Part shown: positions 48,820-57,517 of the stretch, piece by piece
Numbering within the stretch: position 1 is the stretch's first letter
Layout: each line of letters starts with the position of its first letter
Assembly (NCBI GenBank): GCA_019649035.1
Contig: BMAT01001508.1
Coordinates: forward strand, 453,373-510,889
Source: Elysia marginata
Lineage: Eukaryota > Mollusca > Gastropoda > Plakobranchidae
Direction of reading: 5' to 3'
DNA length: 57,517 nucleotides
The notes under the pieces: model-generated
What the model was told of the DNA's origin: nothing
Databases searched by the model: none
The model's input: the letters and a program-made list of their open reading frames with translations, nothing else
Program-made: the position numbers and the translations under genes

Positions 48820-50584
48820 CTTTCCTGTTTAATTGCATGAAGTATACAAAAATCAATACACAAATCATGGCCATTACTAAAAGTAGTCCATTGGTACTGC
48901 AAACGATTTTTCAACTCCAAATTTTTTTTTTACCTTCTGATACTTTTGCACAAATATTTAATGCTCGGCACACAATTATACCGCTAATTAAGAGAGCGCC
49001 ACTTTCAAACGCAATGTGAACAATGTCTTTGTTTATCCTATTTGAGGAAAGGAGCCCTTGTCCCTTGACACATGTTTTAAGCATGGCATTGAAAAGGTTT
49101 TGACGGTGAAACTAAATGTTTCTATTTTTAAGGTTGAAGATGCTCATCTTTGCAATTTTACGATGGCATCTTTTTCCTGTCAGAGTGATACTTTGCTGCA
49201 ATATTCTGTTATGTGATTATAATATATATTTATATAATTATGAAGATCTACATTTTTAAGCTTAACGTTGGCCTTTATAAATGACCTATGGGTCACTGAA
49301 CTCTTGAAAGCAATAAAGTCGGTAGGAAATTTTGAAGCATAACTCTGGTGTGGATTTATTAATGTTAAAAACAAATTTTATGTTCAAACTAACTGTATCC
49401 TTTTCAGTAAAGTGATATCGTGAGGTCATTGTAATGAGACTTTGGGAAATCAAGTTAATTAACTTTTTTTCATCATCTAATAGTTGAGAGAATTTAATTT
49501 TTGAAAAGGCATTATGTGTTCAGTACTGGCACAATCGGCCAGTCGCTTGACTCAAAGATATGAAGATAATTGTGCTAATCACAACCTGTAGGATTTCCAG
49601 ACAGTGCTTCCAAAACAATTTCATTGTCTCATACGTGAAGTATAAAGCTTAATAGACTTTACTTTTTTTACGAGACATTTTCTGATGCTACACGAAAGAA
49701 CACATTGATAGACACTAACCTATAAATCGTAAAAAAAAATAATTTCAACAAAAACAAATTTACAGTCCGAAGCTCTAAGACCTTTCACGTAGAAAAAAAA
49801 GGTATGCTCATTTCCCTCCAAACCCTTTCCTTCAAATTTCACATCAAAGTTTTTATGCTCAAAATAATACAACTTAAGAAAAGGACAATCAGATGCGCCT
49901 CTTCTTTCATTCGCATTTTTTACCCTAGCAAGCTTGCGGTTTTCTCATTTCAGGCTAGAAATCAATACAGGCAATAAAGACAGGCAGAATTAGGAAGCTG
50001 AAGCGCTCAATCTGTCCTCAGATTATATGAAACAAACAAACAAAAAAAACTCCGCCCTCTCTGTTTTTTATCAATACAATGTTAAACTTTTTTTTTTCAG
50101 CTCACCAACCTTATTAAAACTAATAAGAAATATCGACAGGTTATATTGACTCTCAGTTCTAGGAAAAGAAAGAAAAATAAAAAAATGCCATGAGCCACAA
50201 ACATTTTCGACATGCACAAACTGCGCAAAACACTTACGTGAGGTGACATAAAATATTTTGGTGCAAAACTTCATGGGGCAACCCACTGCATTGAAAGAGG
50301 TTTGAACTTAACCAAACAAAACAAGAGGATAATAAAAAAAAAACTGCACTGTTTTTAGCACCGTATTTTTTCTAACGGAATGCAATTTTTACATGGATTA
50401 AGAAATTTGTGAACAAGTCTCTGCTAAATCATGATTTTTTTTACTGTATAAAGTCTAACTGTCTAGCAATGTTTCGCACTGAACAAATAAACTACTTATA
50501 ACATTTGCACCATTGAGTCAAAACCAAGTAGCTGTAGCTCAAGTTCGCCGGCAAAGCCTTGCAGGACATGACTGTTGACAAGAA
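48820..50584. other. Intergenic, nothing seen
   Basis: AT-rich with several A/T homopolymers. Confidence 0.5.
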
Positions 50585-50598
50585 CGATGTTTTGTAGG

Positions 50599-50850
50599 TT
50601 TTGATTGATTGAAGGGTATTTTTACAAGCCCAATTCCACTTCAAAGGTGCTCTCAGGGCTTGGGTCCCAATGACAATTTACGGGCTGCCACCCAGAGACT
50701 AGCGGGGATACCATGAGTTAGCCTCTGCCGGTCACATTATACTGACACCGACCCAACCAGTAGGAGCCCGGACTGTGCTTGGCTGTGTCTCGAACCCGCG
50801 ACCTCTTGGCCACGAAGAGAAGCCACTACCAACTGAGCTATCTAGGCCCC
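50599..50850 (-). mobile_element. tRNA-derived SINE, intact, with perfect target-site duplication
   Basis: Read on the minus strand it starts GGGGGCCTAGATAGCTCAG. It carries an A box (TAGCTCAGTTGG, plus 50829-50840) and a B box (GGTTCGAGAC, plus 50787-50796), then about 190 bp of tRNA-unrelated body and an ATCAATCAAAA tail. It is flanked by the exact 14-bp repeat CGATGTTTTGTAGG (50585-50598 and 50851-50864), the hallmark of LINE-mediated insertion. The perfect duplication and intact promoter boxes suggest a fairly recent insertion. Confidence 0.88.
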
Positions 50851-51269
50851 CGATGTTTTGTAGGCTTGGGCCAGGTGGTGTGTACGATGAATAGACGATT
50901 CCAGTTATGATTACATCAGGTTTTCGATATACATTATAACACTTAATAACAGTAGCACTGGATGAAAAGTTTCAACGGTATTGTAAAAACCATTAATTTT
51001 CAATTCTGAAGCATATAACATATTTTAATTATGTTAAGAGTAATTAATGATCAACACACACTGATTGGTATTTTAAGTCAATAAATTATGCTGGTATAAA
51101 GTATGAATTAAGCTTATTTTGTCGGATTTGTTTTTGCTCTTAACGACAAAAATTATTATGATAACGTAAAACTATAGTGTGCCAGTGTTTTTTTTTTATT
51201 TTTAATCAAATTAATACTCCCATTATGGTTGCTCGCAACTACAAATAACTTCTTGACAAATTTGTAAAG

Positions 51270-51337
51270 TGAAACAAAGTTAACGCTTTCATACCACCAA
51301 TAACACTTAGTGGTATAGAAGCGTTAACTTTGTTTCA
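51270..51337. repeat. Inverted repeat / hairpin, 28-bp arms
   Basis: Arms 51270-51297 and 51310-51337 pair over 28 bp with one mismatch and one G-U wobble (plus-strand RNA), around a 12-nt loop. No similarity to the 8505 hairpin. Possibly a palindromic transposon relic or a hairpin RNA. Confidence 0.75.
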
Positions 51338-52097
51338 GATACAGCAGAACTTTACTGCCCCTAGCTGCTCGGTTTGTTGCAAGAAATTGTTTCTATTGCT
51401 TTTAAAAGAAAAAAAAGTGACTCTGAATTCCTTGCTAGATGTTTGGACATGGATTATTCCTTCCTAGATGTTATTTTGAAATAAGTTATACTTAGGACGA
51501 AATCCCATGATTTCATTAGAAATGAAACGTTTTTACTTTAAAAAAGGCTTAATTCACAACCATATGACACAAAGCATTATCATTTATAGCTTAAGTGATT
51601 TGCCCCGTTTTACGCCGTTTTGTTTGTTACCGTTATTCAAAATTCACTTGCTCTATGCACGGAAAGTAATAAGAGTAGAGGCAGCACAGAAAACCATTGA
51701 TCGAAATCCTACCAAAACATTAACATCGGAGTAGGACATTCGTGTGATGAATGGACCTGCTGAATAATGACGTGAAACTAACCATGAAATAGAATAAAGT
51801 CACAGGATAACAGGGCATATTGGTAATGAGAGATAGCTCACTTGAATCAAAGAGAAAAATATATTCATCGACTTTTTAGTTAATCGACATCGTAACTCGC
51901 ATCTAGATGCCTGTTTATCTTTCTATTTATCTATATCTATCTACTTGATAGATTAAATAGTCTAAAAAGTGATTAACTTGGTTAAAAATATTTCTATAAT
52001 AAAGAACTTATAATCAAGACACACGTTATTTGAATAGAGCAACAAGCTCAGAACATAAATTAAATTCGTGTTAGGTATGTCCTTCACATAAGTCGCA

Positions 52098-52590
52098 ATC
52101 TATCTATCTATCTATATATCTATCTACCTATCTATCTATCTATCTATCTACCTATCTATTTACCTATCTATCTATCTATCGATCTATCTGTCATTCTATA
52201 TATCTATCTATTTATCTATATTGGAAAAAATATGCATTTAGCATAAAGGCAAAGTGTTCAACATAGTTGGAGCATGTTATAATAACAGTTACTTTGTTTT
52301 ATGACCCAATGTTTCATACACAGGTGTTTGGTGCTCCAAATCCATCTTTCTATTTTTCTATCTATCTTTCTATCTTTCTATCTTTCTATCTATCCATCTA
52401 TCCATCTATCTATCTATTCATCTCTCAATCTGTCTGTCTGTCTATCTGTCTATCTATATTGGAAAAATTATGTATTTAGCGCAAAGGCAAAATGCTCAAC
52501 ATAGCTGGAGCATGTTATAATATGGACTTACTGTGTTTCTTGATCTAACGGTCCATACCCTGGTGTTGGGTGCTAATAATCCAACTATCT
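52098..52590 (+). repeat. Higher-order tandem repeat, 238-bp period, built on CTAT arrays
   Basis: Two copies of a compound unit: an imperfect (CTAT)n array (52098-52220; 52340-52456) followed by about 125 bp of similar unique sequence beginning TTGGAAAAA (52221 and 52459). The copies diverge by substitutions but stay co-linear to about 52585, where a further short CTAT run begins. Confidence 0.8.
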
Positions 52591-54678
52591 ATCATTTATC
52601 TACCAATCAATCAATCTGTTATTATCTTTAATACTATATGCATTTTTCGTAATGAAAATTTGGGTAAACTATTTTAAAAGCAAAACTAAATAAGCCTGCT
52701 ATCTTTTTTTTATTTTCTCCAACTTACCATATTGCAAAGTCTGTTTTTAAACAAATGGATCAAACGATCTTACAATAATTATCTCGTAAAAAATGTGTGC
52801 ATCAAGTTCTGCTAAAGTCGGTTCACCATGATGCACTCGTCGACATTGTTACAGGCTTGTGTAACAATGCAAGGTCGCACGGCATTATCTAAGTGGTAAA
52901 ACAGAGTTCAAGAGCAGTTCAATTAAACATTGAAAGATCAAGCAATCATCCTGAAAGCCAGAGCGGTATGTCGGTTTGCAGTCGTTCAAATACGTCCGTG
53001 CGTGGGGCCTGTGAGGGTATGCTGGTGGTAACAAAGCCTTGTGCAGAGGTTACTCACAACAACACGGGCCTCGCTCTATTGGTTGGCTAATCTGTTGGTT
53101 GCGTCACAGGCGCCGACTGTGCAATATTTATGTACCTGATTGGTTGGCAGGTATAGACTAACCCTGACAGGCCCTGACTAATAGTACTGGTTTTTAAGGT
53201 TATGTTCTCGGGACGTGCGCCCTTCTTATTACGACAGATTGATCTCAGCGGCGTTCAAAGTCTACTCACTTTCAATAATATTGTCGCTGATTTGAAACGT
53301 TATTATGACTGCCTCATAGAAAATTCGCAAAGTTTACAATCATAGCAAGCGGTAGATTTATACTTCAGATATTGTTGAGTCCAAACTGTACTTTATTTTT
53401 AAAAAATTGTTGATTCTATAAAACATAAGAGGAAAAACACAACTAGATAGCTTGACATTTCAAAAACTTGGAAGAAAAACTGAAAATTTCAGAACAGTTA
53501 AAGCAATATTTACAGTAGATTATGGGCGTAGTTTGAAGTTGAATGAGTCTCTTCACAAAACTCCATCAGATGACCACTGAGTTACATTTAACTGTGGGGA
53601 ACTTGGATCTTGATGTGTTGGTCAGAGCATCTAAGTACAATCTATCCGTCTTGAGATTGATCAACAAAACAAAAAATCTCTATCTATTAATCAACATAAA
53701 CTTGGGGGTTATCTCCTCCTGTACGTCAACACTTTTTATTTGTTGTTTCAACTTTTATGATTATAAAAAAAAGATTTCACAATCATTCCAAACAAATATT
53801 ATTTACCTTGGCAAGAGCTCTGGTTTTGTTATAACGGTTGTAAACATATGCTGTCTCAAATACAATTTAAACCATGTACAACGGGAGAAGAAAAAACACA
53901 TATGAAGGGAGGGATTGTCAATCGCTAGACCTTTTCAGAATTTGTACGACAATTTTTAATGTGGATTATGATTTTAAACAATCCCGTTCATGAGATTCAA
54001 CATTGAGGTCGTTTCATCAAGTCTTTTGCTTAATATCAGCACATACTCTTTTTTTCTCTGCATACTTAATATAAATAGCCTTAGTTACAGCGATAAATGT
54101 CAACAACAAGCCAATAACAAACAGGAAAAAAGTCATCAATCGAAGATCGTTACCTTTGTTTTACAAAGTCATCGATCTGAATGCATTGATACTGCATCGC
54201 CAAACGAACACGCACATCATCCGACCTACCATCAATAATTGAGGACAAAGAATGAAAAAAAAACGGAACCGAAGACTTGTGGCTAGGATACCTGTGCCTC
54301 AAAGGGACAAGGGTCGTTTGCAAAATTAACAAGCTTTCTGTCAATACAACTATGCGGTAAAATTGCTTGAACTGCTTTATTTAGGTTTTATTTTTACTTA
54401 ACCCTATTTAAGAAATCTTCTAAGCAAAAAATATTTTTAGGACTGATAATTATAAGAAATCATAAAATAAAAACAGGCGTGAAGGAAGAGAGAGACGCAC
54501 GAGGGGGGGGGGGNNNTTTAGTACAACACCACAAAAAGGTGAGCTGATAAAACCGTTATATTTTGGGTGAAATAAATTGTGCTACACTTATTTGCAAACA
54601 AACTGAAAAAATGATAAGAAATAAAAAAAAATAGATAAGACTAGTTTAAATTCACAGTAAAGAAAATTGCAGAAACAA
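52591..54678. other. Intergenic with promoter-like patch
   Basis: Contains the CCAAT-rich block at 53.08-53.14 kb. The 120-codon ORF at 53543-53905 has no motif and AT-driven composition. Confidence 0.4.
53078..53143 (-). promoter_or_regulatory. Inverted CCAAT-box pair, possible promoter
   Basis: ATTGGTTGGCTAA at 53078 and ATTGGTTGGCAGG at 53139 read as CCAAT boxes on the minus strand, 61 bp apart, with a CRE-like GCGTCAC at 53101 between them. The block is GC-richer than its surroundings. No adjacent gene was identified, so function is speculative. Confidence 0.25.
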
Positions 54679-54855
54679 ATAGAGCGAGAGATAGAGAGAA
54701 AGTGAGAGAGAGAAGGAGAGGTAGGTAGAGAGAGAGGTAGGTAGAGATATAGATATATCTATATTGTATATATAGATAGAGAGAGCGAGAGACAGGCTGA
54801 CAGACAGAGACAAAAATAGAAAAAGAGAGAATAAGACAGGCCGACAGACAAAGAA
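54679..54855. repeat. GA/GATA/GACA purine-rich compound array
   Basis: Mixed GAGA, GGTA, TATAGATA and GACAGACA units. Confidence 0.9.
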
Positions 54856-55724
54856 ACAAAAACAGACAGATGCAGAGAAAAAGGATAAATCAGAAGAGAC
54901 TTGTTTAAAGGCGAGGTGCAACATCTGATAACATAATCTCTCAATGCCACTGCGCTGTTTGAGTTCGCCTGAAATATTACTTTGATTCTGGTTGTTTTTT
55001 TCTGCAACATCTGTTTCTCACGTGGCTCACAAATGTTTCTGCTCATTTAACATCTAAAGTTTTCATTTGAGGTATACAATTTCTATCTGTCCATTGGCAT
55101 CACCATAAATGATTTATTAAATAAATCTCAAAGCCTCGCCCTCGTGTTTTTCTCAGTTGCGAAATTGTCTAGACAGGAACACAGAGGCTAAGGCAAACAA
55201 CGCTGATGTAGGCTACGCATTTCAAAACAAAAGACACTTTTAATAATATGTATAAGATCAACTACTTTTTCTAATACATACTAATGAAAAACTAGAAACC
55301 CGCAGATCTAGCAAAAAAGCTATCTCACCAATGGTTGATCTAGATCTATATGTACGCCACAACTTGGGAAACATCAAGAATTTGTGTTATATCTTTTTAC
55401 AAAATTTGTACACAAAAGTAATATCCAGTAACAAAATTCTATGGATCCTTTAAAAAACCGGAATTTTTTCTCCAAGAAACTGACTTTGCTTCTTTTTTTT
55501 TCAACGTAGGTTGTGCGTTTTCAAAACGACAGTTTTTATTGTGTAGTCTTTATTACGGCATGATCTCTCCACTATGTCGAAAGATATAATTGTAAATAAA
55601 GTTAGCGTGCTTTAAATTCCATACTTATGTGCTCACCCGAAGCTGTTGCCAAATTGTTATGCTTTAAATGAGAGCTGGAATCATGTTCACTGTAATTGAT
55701 CTTGCTTTGAACTGATTTTCCGTC

Positions 55725-55755
55725 ACTACTACTACTACTGCTACTACTACTACTG

Positions 55756-55799
<44 letters not shown>
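55725..55799. repeat. (ACT)25 array with GCT variants
   Basis: ACT units with two GCT interruptions (near 55731 and 55746). Confidence 0.96.
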
Positions 55800-55958
55800 G
55801 CACACGTCGCTACATTTTTACTGACTTCTTGTGTACGAGTTAATTTGTTTACTAGTTTTATTTTTTTAGTCGAATGGCTTACTGGTTCAATTATTCTCTT
55901 CTCTATTGTCGTCCATGGTCGCTTTCATAGACAGATAGACAAGTCTTAAAATACCAGA

Positions 55959-56069
55959 AGTAGTAGTAGTAGTATTAGTAGTAGTAGTCGTAGTAGTAGT
56001 AGTAGTAGTAGTAGCAGTAGTAGTAGTAGTAGTAGTAGTAGGAGGAGGAGGAGGAGCAGCAGCAGCAGC
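55959..56069. repeat. (AGT)n-(AGG)n-(AGC)n array
   Basis: AGT run, then AGG and AGC units. It is the reverse complement of the ACT array 160 bp upstream, so the two could pair. Confidence 0.96.
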
Positions 56070-57177
56070 TTGTTATTAAAGGGTAAGAAAGAAAATGGTA
56101 CATCTATGAATCTTGTATGAATTTCTATAAGGAATAAATTGTTTTGTTCGTAACATTTCAAGCTGTGCCTTTAATTCAGAACGCGACTGTCAATACAGAA
56201 TAATACGTCTAGCTGTATATATAGTACAGGAATAGCTCTAAACTTCACTTTTGGGTTACTGGAGATTTCCAGACATCAGAAAAATCCAGATTATGATAGT
56301 CATTCCTGCCAAAACCGACACAATTATGAAAGCTACGTCATAGCAGTTCCAGTGCGTCGCAAATAGTTCTCCGGCTTGCTGGGCCACTGCCCAACAGGTA
56401 CGCACTGACAACATTAATGAGCAAATTCACTTCTAGAATGTAGATACGCCGTCTCCCTTTGTTAATAGCTAGATTCTAGATGTCTGACAAGTTTTATTCT
56501 GTCGCTTGCCTTTCAGGTCTATTAAACTGTTATATGAACAGAGCACCCATTGTTTAGCACGAGAGGTTTGAATGTCAGCCTATTGGTTTTTTATCATACA
56601 CAGATATAGTTCCCTTCTTAACGGTGAGTTTATATACAAAAGGCGCAGTAAATTATTTCCGATGGCAAAAATTCCTGACCAATAGCAACAGAATTTTAAA
56701 AAACACGGAAATCATACAAATTCTCAACAATTACTATGCAAAAGATCCACTCCTGTTTATATTTTCTTTGTTGCTCTCAGTATCATTTGGTTTCAGTGAG
56801 CATTCCCTTTAGCGAAGTCTCTCACATCCAAACTGTGAGAACTAAAGTCTTTGGCAGCTAAGAAGCTATTAATATTGACCGCATTTTAGGTAGCGAAGGT
56901 AAAATGGAAAGAATGCAAACAATCGCTGTGACACACCATACTATACACAGCTGGCCATAACAAAATGCGGAAAAACGTCATGTGCACGTTTTTTCCCATG
57001 TGCCTTTGTTTTATTGTATATAAAATGACTCGGTAGATCTTGCTGACTTTTCATTATTTTTTTTTCTGGGGGGGGGGGGGGGNNNNTACAAATTGGTTTT
57101 AGCCCATGTATACTAGACCTTTTATTTTCCCGCTTATGTTAACATTTTTGATATCTAGTTTTCTAATCCTCCTCTCC
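56070..57177. other. Intergenic, nothing firm
   Basis: AT-rich, ending in a poly-G run and N gap at 57068-57086. Confidence 0.5.
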
Positions 57178-57223
57178 AATGAGTCGCGAGGGGGCACTCC
57201 AATGAGTCGCGAGGGGGCACTCC
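57178..57223 (+). repeat. Exact 23-bp tandem duplication
   Basis: AATGAGTCGCGAGGGGGCAC plus TCC occurs twice head to tail, followed by a partial third AAT. It is GC-rich in an AT-rich setting. Confidence 0.9.
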
Positions 57224-57440
57224 AATAACTCTCGGCCCATAGATGACCGACCTTCGTCACCAGACCAGAAGGGTGGGTTTCTTCTTATGGTGATATTTTG
57301 TTCGTATTAATACCTTATCCTATGACAGACAGTAAGAGAAAAAAAATATCACGGTTTAAGTTACGATTGTGGATCTCAATTATTTTAAGCGACCCAAAGA
57401 TAAAACCATTATATCTTTGCGGTTCAAAAATTTATAAAAA

Positions 57441-57517
57441 ACACCACCATCCAGTACTACCACCACCATTACTACTATTACTACTACAATACTACTACTA
57501 CTACTACTACTACTACT
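57441..57517. repeat. (ACT)n array running off the window end
   Basis: ACC/ACT units becoming pure ACT; cut by the right edge. Confidence 0.95.

Noticed and set aside
53543-53905. 120-codon ORF, the longest after the receptor and its satellites
   Set aside because: Lys/Asn/Ile/Leu composition expected of AT-rich non-coding DNA; no recognisable domain.
1-57517. Retrovirus-like, LTR or other virus-derived elements
   Set aside because: No long terminal repeats or recognisable gag, pol, integrase or capsid signatures were noticed; the only reverse-transcriptase trace is the LINE tail at 32.8 kb.

Overview
This is an AT-rich, gene-poor stretch of an animal nuclear genome, most likely a gastropod mollusc. 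The only gene I identify with confidence is a G-protein-coupled receptor on the minus strand (29754-31271). Its closest remembered relatives are the snail/sea-slug 5-HT1 serotonin receptors and vertebrate 5-HT1A. An intron-free GPCR coding exon surrounded by tens of kilobases of GATA, ACT, ATC and GA/TC microsatellites plus tRNA-derived SINEs fits a mollusc. Species cannot be named from this window.

Layout. 1-6.4 kb: an unassigned exon-like ORF on the minus strand (577-885), GA/GACA and GATA arrays, a fold-back MITE-like element (3558-3765) with an exact 44-bp internal duplication, and a diverged direct repeat. 6.4-13.2 kb: a SINE, a C/A homopolymer, a 25-bp-stem hairpin (8505-8577), a 32-bp minisatellite (10386-10650) and a second SINE. 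13-23.7 kb: mostly unannotatable, apart from two adjacent SINE-type repeats near 17.4-17.85 kb. 23.7-27.3 kb: the largest GATA block, a SINE with perfect 14-bp target-site duplications, and a SINE tail.

29-32 kb is the receptor locus. The 505-codon ORF is uninterrupted. A well-formed donor and acceptor upstream suggest one 5'UTR intron, and splicing it would create a 32-codon upstream ORF ending 6 nt before the receptor AUG. 32.8-33.2 kb holds a short LINE 3' remnant running straight into a compound ACT/ACC microsatellite. 34-44 kb is intergenic, with long pyrimidine tracts and a pure (ATC)30 array. 46-57.5 kb has short exon-like ORFs in a GC-richer patch, small tandem duplications (48.5-48.8 kb), a second SINE with perfect 14-bp duplications (50599-50850), a hairpin (51270-51337), a 238-bp higher-order repeat built on GATA arrays (52.1-52.6 kb), and several ACT/AGT arrays.

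Five short N gaps lie in or beside homopolymer or simple-repeat tracts. No CRISPR array, rRNA, functional tRNA gene, operon or recognisable retrovirus/LTR element was seen. I found no clear undescribed system. The most testable leads are the receptor's predicted upstream ORF, the two hairpins, and the dated SINE/MITE insertions.
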